Below, in pieces: positions 24,094 through 37,359 of a DNA stretch of 64,000 bases. The notes under the pieces are model-generated. The model saw only the letters and a program-made list of their open reading frames with translations, was not told the DNA's origin and did no database searches. Each line of letters begins with the position of its first letter. Within the stretch, counting starts at the first letter, position 1. Source of the stretch: Nymphaea colorata (lineage: Eukaryota > Streptophyta > Magnoliopsida > Nymphaeales > Nymphaeaceae); NCBI RefSeq assembly GCF_008831285.2, contig NC_045139.1, positions 6,480,204 to 6,544,203 of the forward strand, given 5' to 3'. The position numbers and the translations under genes are program-made.

Positions 24094-27000
24094 TCAGAAA
24101 GCTTCAATAAATTTTTGAATCTTGGCTTGTGCACGTTCTTTTTCCTCTGGACCATCGAGATCCCCAATGTTGTCATGGTATTCCTGCAAATAACCAAGTC
24201 AATATTTCAAATCGAATGAAATTAAGAAAATAAAAATGAAATCTTCAGACTTAATCACCCATTACTTAATGCATATCTCAACTCAAGGCAAACGCTGATG
24301 CTTTCGTTACTCACACTGTCAATTGCTACCTTAAAAATACCCTCTCCAAGCGCAATGGTAAAGTCGCCAAACAACTTTAGACATACGCAGGATGACACTC
24401 CATCAGAAACTAAGAGAAATTGGCTTAAATGTATAACGTCCCCCACCCCCACCACAATCTCCGTCCCTCTACTTCTCGTCCGTCTTTTTTTTTCTTTTTC
24501 TTTTTCCTTTCTTTTTGAGTAGTAAAGGCACTCACACATAGCAATTAAAATGTAGATACTAGATACCAATGTTTGAAAACCCAGCCGCTCGGGATTTGAC
24601 TTGTCAGGTCAACTCAGTAACTCAGGCGATGTTTTATTAACTCTTGTCTTGCAAGAAAACCGACATATAACTTATCATTTAAACTTAAAAAGGTTATAAA
24701 ATGACATGGGTACATCTATAAGTCAGAAATAAGTCCATCTAACTTCAAGTAATAACTAAAGCTATATTTACTCATGAAATAACAAGAACAAGGAACGATT
24801 ATGCTGCAACTTTTGATATATGGTTGCATATTCCAACAAAATTTAGCAAGAATCAATTTATTAATGACAAGCAACTAAAAGAACAAAGCACTAAATCAAT
24901 CTATTCAATATTTACAACCATCCACACTCAACACGTAAATACTAATTAAAATGAAAAGTACAAAGCATAGAGCTCAATAATCTAAAGATTGAAATAAATA
25001 GATGACCATACCTAAATTGAAGACTTACCAGCTTGAATTTTGCATTTGCAAACATGCAAATTTAATAAGTGAAAAATAAATCTAAATTCTTACATTCCAA
25101 TAAGTCACAAGATTTACATCAAAAGTTAAGTACTTAAATAGTTAACAACCAATGGCAACGTTGATTACAAGATACAAAGTTTTATCACCAGACTGCACAG
25201 AATCGAACAAGTTTTGGCCAACTGAAACCAAGTTTCAGCCAAGTCGAACGGAGTTTTGGCTGAGTCAAGCCAAGCCACCAAGATACAAGTCTCCTTACTG
25301 GGTTGACTCGATAAGGGCCAAGTTGAGCCGAGTCAACTGAGAAAAGCTAACCCGGCAAATTTTAAAACACTGGTAGAGTGCTGGAACCAATTAACTTTAC
25401 TATTTTAAGAAGGCAGACTTTGAAAGCCGCTTGCAAGAATTTACATTAGGAGTCAGGTTAGTCTAAGACTCTAAAACAAGAACGGAGCAGCATGGTCAAA
25501 AAGATGGAGAAATAGGACACACCTGCAGCACATTCTTGACATCGTTCTTTGATAGTCTATGCTGCTTTAACAAAAGCTCAATCCGGGCTCTCATTCGAGC
25601 ATGGCTGAATGGACAATTTAAGCTTGAATCAGGACACAACATCTTAACATTCAAAATATCAGCAAAATTTATGCAAAGCAGAACATAGTTTACTTACTCA
25701 GACGACCATAGATGACCAAGAATAACTGCAATTAACTGAAAAGAAATAAAAACTAAAATTTATATCCATTTCAACATAAATATACAAAACTTATGTAAAG
25801 AAATAACCAATATTATATATACTTGCAGTGTGTAAAGACCAGATTCCAATTTGCGATTGTAACGCTCCTCTTCGTCCATCTATCAAATTATAAGAAGACA
25901 GCGGATGAAAAGTGGAGAATAGCATTTGTTAAGTTCCATGAATAATACAATGTAAATTTGTCTTAGCCTACAAATGACAGACGAGGTACCTCTAAGTCAT
26001 CAAGCTCAAGTTGGTCAAGCCGTTCTGTTTCTGCTTTAACACGATTTGAATACCTGAATTAAAGCATATCCTGATCAGGATAGCAGAACAACAATTGGCT
26101 CACTTATAACAGAAACCTAAACATTTTTAAGTCACAAACTTCTGAGCAACCATATCATGACACATTTCAAACATTAAATCCCCCAGGAAGAATACTAACA
26201 CCTTACAGCATCCTCCCAACTTTACCTCATGTAGAGTTCCATCAACCGATCTATCTTTTCACATTCATTTTCAATGAACTTGCTAAGCAGCCGATCCCTT
26301 CTTGAACCACGAGTGATGCCACCTAAGTTCAACAAAGATCAAAGTAAGACAATCGCTGAAATTTGAATTTACTTTAATCAGATTAAACTATGTTTACAAC
26401 TTTACATTATTAAACAGTTACCTACATCAGATACAAGTGAAGATAGAAAAGCAACATAAACCAATAAAAAGAACCTGGCTTCAAATCAAAAGGTCACAAA
26501 CACTTTTTAGCTGTATCTACACAGATGCAGGATTAATGCTATACATGACACTCCAAGTGACAAAACAATTTCATGTTCAAAATGAGTTATCATAGGAGAA
26601 CATCATAGAAAATGCTAAGACAGCAAAGTGGAGTACTTATTGATTTAAAACACACAAGAAATAGGACAGGCAGAGGATATAAGCAATCATTTTCATATCT
26701 GCCTGCATACAAGGATGGAAATGAACATACATCACGTTTCACATCTTCCAAAACACTAGTTTCAAGACCATAAAGTACAGAGGTTAGGTAATTTTGAGAT
26801 GTAAACAGAAATCAAGGTTATTAAATCAATCAGAGTAACACTTCCATGTTGCAAATGAATGCAATAGATCCAGCAGAAAACTTCGTAAGAAACAAGTTTT
26901 GACACCTGACTTGCCTTCTTACCAAATAACGATGCGATTAGCGACACAATACGCTCTTCCAACTCTTCCTGATAGCTTTCTTTCTTATTCCTCTTGTGCA

Positions 27001-29992
27001 CAGGAACCTAAATACCCAAACACAAGGCAACCAAGGTACATTAAACAACTTATCCACCATGTTTAGGAAGGAGAAACAAAAGGTTATAAGATGAAGTCGA
27101 AACACTGCTGATAAAGAACTAAATGCCTTTAAAAGATGTCAGCCAATTTTCTGGATTACAATGAAAAGTATCTGTAATTTTGGCACACAGAGGTGAAGTT
27201 CTCACCACAAAATATTGAACTCTTTTTGACATTCATAAGTACCCTTCACACTTGACAGTCACATAGAAGGTTTAATTTATCACAACTGAATTCCAAAAAT
27301 TTGCAAATCATCTATAAGAAGGAAGGGCTACAATCAGGAGAATAAGAGCTGCAAAACGAATAAGGAAGACATGTACATGCATGTCGTTCAAAAATAAAAT
27401 TGTTTGTCCTACTATTTCTTCCTCCATGCTAATGACATTAGATGACATTTGAGAAAAAAAGACCTGCCCTGATTTTTCTCTACAAATTTAATGACCATTT
27501 TCTCTCTTGCCCATTTACACTCTTTCCCCTGCTGTACCTTTCACTCTCATTTAAGCCTTGACACAGAGAACTTAACGCCAAGTTGTTGAACTTTATACCT
27601 CCTCTATCTTGGGTTTTAAACAATACCTAGTTAGGCATACAAAGCACTTACTCGCTGATGATGGTGGTTATACGGTGAAATGCCTAGGTACACAGATGAA
27701 ATATCTACCTTCTCAACAATTCTCTGCAAGAAACACATTATAATGGAAAAGCAGGGAGGTTTAATTTGAAAGAGAAGCTCTCAAGGGCCAACTGTCAGGC
27801 CACGACAGAAAAGAAGTTCCAGAGCATTAAAACTGAAAACTGTCCCCATAGAACTGAAGTTGAAAAGAAAACTTCCCACCCACTCTCTGTCACCAAAAAA
27901 AAGAGTCAACTCACAGACCCCAAAGCAAGGATGAAAACCATAAAAGATTGAAACCAAAATGTGCTCATTTCAAATGTCAAGGTTCCAAAAAGGAAAAAAT
28001 GCAGTTACAACAATCTTTACAAAAGTAACATGTAAAATCTAGTAAATTGGAGAAACAGTACCATTGACAAAATCGATAACTCAAAAGTCAAAAGGCACTG
28101 TCGCTCCTAAAAATATCAATCAAAATATCATGCCATATCATCAAGATTCACATGCTTAGGACGTGGTCACTCTATCAATTCTTAGCAATCTCAGCAAGGT
28201 TGTTCTTCAGAGTTCTAAAAAAGTGCTTCCTGTTGAGAATGTTTTAGAAGCTCTTTAAACTGAAAGACATAAAAATGATAAAATAGATTATGAAATAATA
28301 ATTTCTGCATTACACTTTTTCTTGCAAAACTATAAAGAAACAAGCACACAAGACTTTTTAGATAGAAGAAGCAAAGGGAAAGAACGGATACTTGAAAAAT
28401 AGAAAGTGCAGTTCTCTAAATCTTGAAAGGAAAAAAAAAAAAAACTTTGGATACCATCATTATATTTTCACCATATTTGCAATGTTCTCATTTATCATCA
28501 ACATGACAACAATAAAAGTTCAGAATAACAGTGCCATTACTGACAGGCATTGGAATCATCATTCTTCCCCAAGAAATTCGATCTGCAACTGCTTCCACTT
28601 CCTGCTTCTTGTCAATAATAAAAGGTTCTAATCTCTATAAAGAGATTCTAATACCTATGAACTGATTTTAATACCTATCAACTGTCTTATAAGTTTGGAT
28701 CCTACCTATCAAGAGAGATAGGTAGCAAGCACATTAATACCAGTTCTTCTATAGCATGATCACAGGACAAGAATCGAGCATTAGAAATTCATGTTATACA
28801 TGCTCCTACCAATCTCTAATAACCTTACAAACTCAACGAGGTAATTTATAGGTAAGACTTCGAAGACATAGGGATGATTAACATTTTCGTTAACTAGTGA
28901 TTGGCGTGGAAGGACGGAACTTGCCTTACCCATGAAAGCAGCGAACGCTGTTTTCAGCCCCAACACATCAACAAACCGTTCGCAGGCTCGCGGGAACTTC
29001 GTCATGGCAAAATTGAGTACCCTGATCGCCGAACCATATGCAGATTTCTTCTGTTTCATGATGATGATCATCAGCTCCACCCCTTCTGCACCGACGAATT
29101 TTTCCTTGTTCTCCATAGGCATCACCAAGCTGCACAAGCAATCAAACAGATTCTCGACCATCTCCTCTTCATCAGCACTTTTCGGATCCCTCGACTTGTA
29201 CATGGCCACAGACTGGAGCACAGTGTCCACTCCATTAATCTGACCAAGCCGCCTCTGGTTGGCCGCACTGTTTTGCAGGAGTATTGCGAGGATTTCCGCT
29301 GCATACTGCTTGTTGCTATCGAATTCACGGGCCTTAATCCGGTTCTGCAGCCACCGCAAGAATTTCGTCCGCTCGCAGACGAGTTCTGCAACCGCCGGCT
29401 TCACCTCGATCAAGTTTTCAATCGTCGCTAGCGTGTTGTATACCGCGCTCATCTCATCAGGATCGGACTCGTCAAGGCGGCCAAGGTTCTGGACCAGAGA
29501 CTCGAGGGCATTGTTCTCCAGCAAAGCATCAACAAGAACCTGAGCGCCCTCGTCGCTGTCCTCGACCACGTCTTCATCAGTGAGGTCGCGGAGGAGGCTG
29601 ACAACGTCAATGGCTATGTCGGTGTTATCATGCGCTAGGAGCCCCAAGATGGAAGGAACGGAGTTCAACTGGACGAGTTCCGGGTAGAGCTCAGGCGCGC
29701 CGGCAAGGATCTTGAGCTTCTCAATCTCCTCGTGGAGCTCCACCTCCGAGTCGGCGAACTTCTCCGGCTGCTCCGGGTACTTCAGGCGAGCTTCCAGGTT
29801 GCTGTTCAGGCGCCGCTCGAAGGCAAGAACGAGCTTCTTCACGGCGCGGGCGTCGATGGCCTCGACAGCGCTCTGCGACCGCTCAATCGCCTCCAAGAGG
29901 GCGAAATCAACGCCGCCGTTTTCCGCTTCGTCCGGCTCGAACGCGTCCCTCTTCCGTTTCCCTCCAAGGTCATTGGAGTTCGCGTACTCCAT
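24094..29992 (-). CDS. Beta-catenin-like protein 1 (CTNNBL1)
   Basis: Nuclear armadillo-repeat protein associated with the CDC5L/Prp19 spliceosome complex in other eukaryotes. Eight exons on the minus strand: 29992-28925, 27007-26923, 26322-26226, 26053-25990, 25879-25823, 25735-25698, 25604-25523, 24183-24094; 526 residues, normal for plant homologues. Exon 1 holds residues 1-356: an N-terminal basic nuclear-localisation-like 'GGKRKRD' and the family's helical repeats ('LLAHDNTDIAIDVVSLLRDLTDED', written here from 29640 downward). Exons 2-8 carry the conserved C-terminal half, including 'YQEELEER', 'RYNRKLESGLYTLQ' and the ending 'KFIEAF'. Exon 1 joins exon 2 in frame only with a GC donor (AAG|gcaagt at 28925/28924); the nearby GT at 28929-28928 would shift the frame. 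Intron 7 (24184-25522) contains a transposon-like insertion. The start is the first ATG of a GC-rich 5' exon. Confidence 0.93.
24565..25374. mobile_element. Possible non-autonomous DNA element in CTNNBL1 intron 7
   Basis: The ends form an imperfect inverted repeat: 'accaatgtttgaaaac' on the left and 'ttttaaaacactggt' on the right. About 0.8 kb lies between them. Inside, subterminal motifs 'gacttgtcaggtcaactcag' (left) and 'agccgagtcaactgag' (right) are also in inverted relation. No transposase is present and target-site duplication is not clear. Confidence 0.45.
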
Positions 29993-30149
29993 GGCCCAGC
30001 GGATCGACTAATAGATAAAGAAAAGAAAACGCCTCTAATCCAATGGCGACCAGCGACAAGGTCGTTCCTTTCTGCGCTTCAAAGATACAGCCTCGAAGCC
30101 GCTCTCTTGGAAAAATAGAGAAGCCTATCCCGTAGTGGTCGAAAAACCT

Positions 30150-30237
30150 AACCCTAATAATCCCTTCAAAGGAATGGATGACCCTCCCGCTGTGGAGTGT
30201 GAAGCGCTTCCGACGGAGAAAGGAGCTGTAACCCTAA
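30150..30237. promoter_or_regulatory. Two telo-box-like motifs upstream of CTNNBL1
   Basis: 'aaccctaa' occurs at 30150-30157 and 30230-30237, about 160-245 nt upstream of the CTNNBL1 start codon. Such motifs are common near plant genes for translation and RNA processing. The assignment is by position only. Confidence 0.35.
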
Positions 30238-31253
30238 TTCAAGAAGGAAGGAGGGGCTTGACAGAGCCGGAGAGGGAGAGAGTTGCAGGAGGCACTAGGC
30301 AGGTTACCAGTCAGTCCCTCGGAGATGGGCGGGGCTATGTCCAATCAAGTGTTTTAACGACAGAGACAAGGCCTCCAACCGGCGTCAAACCAGGACCCAT
30401 TTCCTTGTTAGGCTCGGAAGCAGCGCGGTGGCTGTGTTCACCCTGGCTCATGAAAATGCTTGCCTTATGTTACTCCCTTCCCCCCACCTCGAGAGTTCGA
30501 GTTAAGATACTTGGGTGTTTCTACAATATCTTCAAATTTACATGGTTCTATAATATCTCCTTCAACATTACAAATGCTGCATATACCACTATTAAAATGT
30601 CGTGCATATCACCATTTACAGCCAAAAGAAATAGCACCTTTAACAATCTAATTGAAAGAGCATAGTCTATGTGACCCTCAAACCAACTAGGTATGCTGTA
30701 CGCCACCGGGTTCTGTGTTTTGGTTTTCGTTTTATTACATAGTAGGATGAATCCAGCACCTTCCCTTGCCTTCCTTCAAAAGCTTATGAGAGCATGAGCT
30801 CAGTTGGTAGCGACTCGAGCCATTCTTATATACACTTCATTTGGTATTTTAAGGCAGTTTTCCACTAGGAAAATGAACCGCTTGTTTGCATGTCCCACGT
30901 CTCCCATGAAAAGACACCAAATGTTGCTAACAGAACAAATTAGTTTCCACGAGTTTCAACCACACCCTTAAAGGCCCAGCGTTCTCTCATTTGAAAGGCA
31001 CGTACTAGGATCATTGACAGAAATGAAGGCAACAATTTGCCCAGATGATAAACAAGATACACAAATACTCAACATTTTGGTACAATACCATTGCATTTCT
31101 AACACGGGGATCGTCAAAAAATCTCATTTCTAAAATGGGCATCCCCATCTTCAGTCACCAAAACCAAAGAAATGGGACCTTTCCCCAAAACCCAAAAAAC
31201 AAAACAAAAGAAAGAACAGATATCTGAACACGAATCTGACCAGAGAAAGGAAC
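30238..31253. other. Intergenic between CTNNBL1 and NDC1
   Basis: The stretch holds the upstream region of CTNNBL1 and the 3' side of NDC1. A 176-residue plus frame at 30135-30665 is open mainly because the DNA is GC-richer there; it has no motif and was not called. No repeats are evident. Confidence 0.35.
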
Positions 31254-34200
31254 TCAACTGGCTCGGAAATCAATAAAAAGACTCAGTTTGTGTACAAGAA
31301 CTTCACGAGTTCCGAACAGCGGCTTGTTCACACTAATCCAATCCTTCTCGAGATTTCCTGACTTCAAACTTTGCTGCATCTCAGCATGGAATACTGAAAC
31401 AATTAGATAGATAGAAGTCCTAAGCACATCAGCCATGGCGTAAGCCTTGCTGTGCAGAGCAGCACCTCTCTTCTTGCCCAGGACACCTATCGCACCTTGC
31501 CTCCTCGCAGTTACATCGACTGGACCTCCAGCAGGCGCTGCCCACTTAATGGAAGCAGGACCCATCAATTGTCCAGCGTGTGGACTGGTCTTTTTACCAA
31601 GGCATAGCTCTACGGCGACGAGACATGACAGCAATGTTGTCAAAACTCCAGCATTGCAGCCTGTAAGTTGAGCAACCCCGTACCTGTCTTCACTATGTGA
31701 CTTAGCTGTCAGTTCTGCAACTGCCCTTGCACCCCAAGCACAAAGCTGCATCATGTTACACAAACACAATTAAACAAACCATACGCTAAGAGCGAGAGGG
31801 AATGAAGGATGGGTCTCAAAAAACAAAGGTAATAACTACACAAGAACGTAGAAAATTGAGATTTCCAGACAATTTTCATTTCTAAGCAACATTCAATAGC
31901 CTCAGGTTTTTGGAAGCCAGATAAAACCAAGTTAGAGATTGATCATATGCATGCTTGTCACGTATACAAAGAAATGAGGAAAACAACAATTAAGCCACCA
32001 TGATATTGATATTACTAATTTTCAGAAGAGGGAGAGGGAATAAAGGATGGGTCTCAAAAAACAGAGGAAATAACTACACAAGAATGTAGAAAAATGAGAT
32101 TTCCAGACAATTTTCATTTCTAAGCAGCATTCAATAGCCTCAGCTGATTGAAAGCCAGATAAAACCAAGTTAGAGAGGATCATATGCATGCTTGTAGCGC
32201 ATACAAAGAAATGGGAACAACAACAATTAAGCCACCATGATACTGATGTTACTAATTTTCAGTCACTTGCTCGGACACTGATTTTGTGATGAACTTCTTC
32301 ATCATAAGCTGAAGAATAATTTCTCCTAGACAAATTTACAATGCCAAACTAAACACTGCTATACTGTTAATGACTGCTATTTGCTTTGCAACCTACCAGC
32401 AATAGAAGTTATCACGCATGCAAGAAAAAATATAACTCACTTTGTCAGGTTAATTAAACGTTGAGTTTCAGACACCAAGACCAACTATTGAGGGAAGTAC
32501 GAACCATTATCAGACATCCCAAGCTGAAGCCTTACCTTCTGAAGCACCCATAAGCCCGTCCAAACAGTTCATGTCTAACATCCACATGATAAGTGATGCT
32601 GATAAATTAAAGAGTAAATAGGACACGGCCTGCACGGCCTTCAAGCTGTCAGATAAGCAGTCATGGTTTGATTTCCATCGGTATCATTTGTTGCACAAGT
32701 CTCAGCTGTGTGTGTGGATGTTGTGGTCAGAAAGGACAATATGTGATTGCAAATGCAACTGATATCACCCCCAATCAGAGCCAGTAGACGAGGCAATAGC
32801 TGAGCATGATGTGTTCAAGTTGGTTTGGTGCATGAATCAAGCTGAGATCAACTCAACCTCATAATAAGATAAGTTTCTACATTTCTTTTGGCATTCTTGA
32901 GTCCAAATCAACCAACTAAGCCCTACAATTGGTAACAAAATGAAAGAAAATGGACCAATGATACCACACCAAAGTGCATTGGAAAGAAAAGGGTTGTTAA
33001 GGAGAAAACTGCAAAACATGATCAGCACTAAAACAGAGATTGGCAATGCATCTGCATATGAACTAGAAAAAGCAAAAGTGGACGCATAGCACATTGAATA
33101 CAACCAATAACAAATATACCTGAAAATCAATGAATGTTTCATCAGCACTCAAGGCCATAGGAGTATCAAATGGAGATGACATTTGCTGAGACAATAAATC
33201 CTTAGAACCCGATAAGTGACCCTCCAAACCTTCACCCAACCTAGAAGTGAGTTGTTCCAAATGTCTCAAGCATGCTATTACCACTCTTTTGTAGGTCTCA
33301 CCACTCTCTTCAAAGAAAGCTGCTCTGCGCCAGGAATCAACATTACTCTCACAAACCATACACATGTCCAGGTATGCAAGATACTGCAAAAGAGACCTTG
33401 GAGTGCTTTGCTCCAGAGCCTCAAGCAAGAGACCACTGGGATTTGTTTCAGCTGCAGCTGAACCCTGTGGTGGTGCAAAGAGAAACCTCCTTGTGTACAG
33501 CACCTATAAGAAACCTGACAAAATTAGAAAGCCAGCTAACGCAGGCCAGGTGTAGTAGAGAACTTCTGAAATGTTAAATTACTGTCTTATGACAATGAAA
33601 CATAAGAAACAGGTTTTAGAATCAAACCTGTAACAAATGATGAGTTAGCTCCCAAGAGAACAAAAGAGTACAAGTTCCAAGCCACAGATTGATTTGCTGT
33701 ACAATAAACTGCCCCAAGGATTTCTTCCTTTCTACTGGATTAGGAAGAACTGCCACAACGAATGCTGAGAACATCACTGCAACAAATGACAGCCTCACTG
33801 CATGCTTGAAGGCTGCAGGAATTCCCATCTTGAAACTAAAGAAAAGGGGCCGCTGCACAACATCACCCAACAATCATTAAGCACGAATATGTTTTGCAAA
33901 GAAGTAACAAGTGAACACCTAATAAAGTACCGATATGTCATACTAAGGGTATGCTTGGTACCATATCAGATCCGAAGGATACAGATTTGAGGATCTCAAT
34001 TTCAAACATTGCCCCCCACAGGAATTTAGATACCTGACCCTCACACTTTTGTCTAAAACAAGTAAGGATATCAAATATGAGATATCCTCTAATCTGCAAT
34101 GGTGTTTGCAAAACCTTATGTTTTAGCATAGGGGCCCTCTAACACTAGCAAGCCCTCACTTCCAGGGGTCTGACATTCACGGTTGCAAGAAGCACCTGAT

Positions 34201-35860
34201 ATGTTCAAGTCTTAATTAAAAATGAAATGATTAACATAACATGCCTAGCAGCTGTATATGCGGTCAAAGTGACACACATTCACCTGAAGAACATTATCAA
34301 GATACAGACCAAACACAAAAATGATAAATATAGAATAGAAAACTTAGTTAGACTTATGGACCAAACAAGGATTAGGACTTAACCAATATCAAATTCTAAT
34401 TTGACCTCATGGAAAAGATAAACAGAAATACATTTAGTTTGGTCTAGGCATCATCCTATCGTCACATGGGTATGGACAAACACGACTTTGACATTTATGA
34501 TACAGTTTATCCTTTTCTCGCTGCAGATAAAGGAGATACTGGATGCCTCAAATGTGAAATATACAATACTGGCAAAAGCCTGCATATATATGGCCAGTTC
34601 CAATTCTCCCTGTGCAACAGATATTCACATCTCCAGATGAAACTCAACAGGCATTTATATAACTTGGAAAAATAAAAAAATAAAAAAAGTACGCTAGTCA
34701 GGATGCATACTCATTTTGTTTAACCTGATAAATTTTCAAGAAAACCAATTTAGATGAAATTAGGATCTGGTCGCAGAACCAGTTTCCCAATGCAGCTCGC
34801 AGTAACCAAGGTCAGACTATAAAATCAGTTTTTCCCGCTTTATGCAACTATTAATCTTTAAATATATGAAATCTGTCAATTCTATGCATGTATAATCCCG
34901 AATAAGTAGAGTACGTATAATTCTTGATACTCGCATAAAGTGCACTACTGCAATGGAACTCTATTAAAATTGCAATATCCTAGAAAACAACTTTCTGACA
35001 GTGATCTGCCACTTACAAGCGTTAAAGTTATTCAATTAGATTTTTTCCAATTACTACTTGTCAGAACATAGGAAAAATAAATCATTCAAAGCCTTCGCTA
35101 ACTGAATTGTCTTACTGTTTCTTACTCAACAAATCAAGTGTGTGGTCGACTTGATTTCCGTTTAGATGTAAAGCATACGACGAACGTCATTCAGGGCACG
35201 AACAGCAGTAGTAGCAATTCATTAGAAGTAAATCCCGATCATGAATTCACAGCATTTCATCATCAATTTCGAAATAAATCATGGGATGGGCAACTTCAAA
35301 ATTCAAGTAACCAAAACTTGGGAAAAAACGAGGGAGCATAAAGAAAAGGAAGAACAACAAACCTGAACGATTGGGAAAGCTAACACAAATCTCTTTCTAT
35401 AAACATATACCCCGGCGTAAACAACCCCAACCAAAACCCCTCTAAACCCTAACTCCCTCCAACTCCAACCACCTCCACGGGCAGAGACCAGAGACAATCC
35501 AGCTGAGAGTCCCAAGAAGACCACAAAAGCCGCGCGTCGGAGGAAGGCCTGAGCACGCCGGCGAGAGGCGGTTGTCGGGAATCCCGGGGAGGCGCCGACG
35601 ACTGCATTGAGGACGACCCGGGCGAGACCAAAGGCGAGCTCTGCAAGGGAGGCCGAGGGCTCAAGGTCGGGGGAAGTGAGGGAAGAGAAAGCAAGAAAGG
35701 AGAGTGGAATAGAGATGAGGAGGTGGAGGAGAAGGGAGAAGGCGCTGCGTAGGGCTGGGCTGAGGAGGAGATAGTGGTAGGAGGTCAACAAGAAGGTGGA
35801 GAGGATTGCGTGCCACAGGAAGCAACGGAGCCATCTGATTCTAATCATCTCCGCCTCCAT
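31254..35860 (-). CDS. Nucleoporin NDC1 (transmembrane nuclear pore protein)
   Basis: Integral membrane nucleoporin that anchors nuclear pore complexes in the nuclear envelope. Four exons: 35860-35363, 33852-33628, 33503-33120, 31745-31254, all in phase 0, giving 532 residues, the normal length for plant NDC1. The N-terminal half has about six hydrophobic segments (for example residues 12-32, 37-62 and about 125-140). The plant-conserved '[21 protein letters not shown]' joins exons 1 and 2. '[15 protein letters not shown]', 'YLAYLDMC' and '[17 protein letters not shown]' lie in exon 3. 'YGVAQL' and '[20 protein letters not shown]' lie in exon 4. The start at 35860 ('[10 protein letters not shown]') fits homologues best. 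An in-frame ATG at 35998 would add 46 low-complexity Ser/Pro/Arg/Gly residues and is probably 5' leader. Intron 3 (31746-33119) contains a tandem duplication. It lies head-to-tail with CTNNBL1 with no sign of linked function. Confidence 0.93.
31795..32265. repeat. Tandem duplication of about 235 bp in NDC1 intron 3
   Basis: About 31795-32025 and 32033-32265 are direct copies (shared words 'gatgggtctcaaaaaac', 'gatttccagacaattttcat', 'caattaagccaccatgat') with roughly 90 percent identity by eye. The duplication is entirely intronic. Confidence 0.8.
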
Positions 35861-35998
35861 CGCTCTCTGTCCTCCCTTTACTCGCCTTCCAACTCCTCCT
35901 CCTCCTCCTCCTCCTTCGCCTCCTGCGGCCGCTGCTGCCCCTCTTCTTCTACGTCTTGCTGGCGAAGGAAGAGAGGGAGAGTGACTTGCAAAATGCAA

Positions 35999-37359
35999 TT
36001 TTAAAGAGCATTTAAAATTTCAGGAGGGTGGGTGAGCAAACGGATCGAATCATGCTAAAATACAATCCCGGCCAATTATCATCACCGAAATCTAAACTTG
36101 CAGAAGCTAATTTGGATCCACAACGCATCTTGCTACTAAGTCCCAAGAAAACGGCTGAAGTTTGAATTCGATTTTCGAGTATAATCCCAATTTGATGATT
36201 TTGAAATCTGCCCAATACAATTCGGGTTTGGATTTCAGATTTGGAGCTCGAAGATCCAGAAAAAAAATGTTGAAGCACTAATCTTGATCATTAATTAGTA
36301 ACATAATGTAACAAGAACTTTTCATATTTTATAAGTATCGGCCGACTAAATATAATATAACGCAAGGAACCCATGCCGGTCATTAGCACGGCTAGGCGCA
36401 TCTAAGCTCGACTAGACTCTTTAAGTGGCCAAAAAATTAATAAAGTTCCACGCTCTATGTTATTATATATAATCACGTATACAATCCCCTAATATATATT
36501 ATTAAAAATAATACCAAGAGATTAAATAAATATCCAGACACTTATACGCATGTATGGTTGCGTGCATCGAGTGACTGTACAGATAAACTTTATAGTTGCC
36601 ATACGCTACCTTTCTGTCTGCGCGCTTACCATGCTATATGCGTACTGTTAGATTTTCTAATTTTAATTTCTAAAAATAAAAAATTCAAAATGGGACCTAA
36701 AATTAATTGTCTAATCTTAAAAAAAAGGAATAAAAAATCATAATTCATGTTGACATAACATTGTTCGACGTAAAAGCGTCTTCTGTTCTAATCCTCCTAA
36801 ACAAAAATGATAAGATGATGTATAATACACATGTACCAGCTAAGAACTTAAAAAATGACATAAAATGCTCCCAAAGTTTAATTATTTATAAACTGCAATC
36901 GTAATTATAATTATAATTGCAAATGCATATAACATTCTTATTGCATATATGGATTGCAATCCTAATTATAATTATAAATGCATATGCATCCATATTCTTA
37001 ATGCAAACATGCAACAAAAAGATATATATATATAAACACAAGGTACAAATAAGTTATGTTTCGACTTTTTAGTCCATCCATGCTAAAGCACGATCGATCA
37101 TAAATGTTTGTCTCTGTCTAACTATGCCACACTTCTCTCCCATTATTTACAGAGGGAATGGGATAAATAAATTAAATCTAGTGCACAATCCATTGGTGAA
37201 TATATGATGAAATGGTGTTGAGGCAATTATCAAGGAACATTGATTTCTGAAAAGGATGGAAGTTGGTAAGTAGTTGGTCTTTATTTCCATGACATCAATT
37301 TTTTGTGACGTAAAAAACGGAACACCAATGTATAAGTTGAAGCATAACATGACTACAGA
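35999..37359. other. Intergenic upstream of NDC1
   Basis: No coding gene. A direct repeat of an 'aattataattata-atgcatat' motif lies at about 36895-36990. The minus frame at 36012-36278 shows no motif. Confidence 0.35.

Noticed and set aside
28926-28933. GT donor at 28929-28928 as the end of CTNNBL1 exon 1
   Set aside because: It puts exon 2 out of the conserved frame, whereas the GC donor 5 nt downstream gives the expected protein.
28901-29543. Plus-strand frames of 94-176 residues opposite CTNNBL1 exon 1
   Set aside because: They are shadow frames on the reverse of a well-supported coding exon.
30135-30665. Plus-strand frame of 176 residues upstream of CTNNBL1
   Set aside because: It has no motif and lies in GC-richer promoter DNA between two minus-strand genes.
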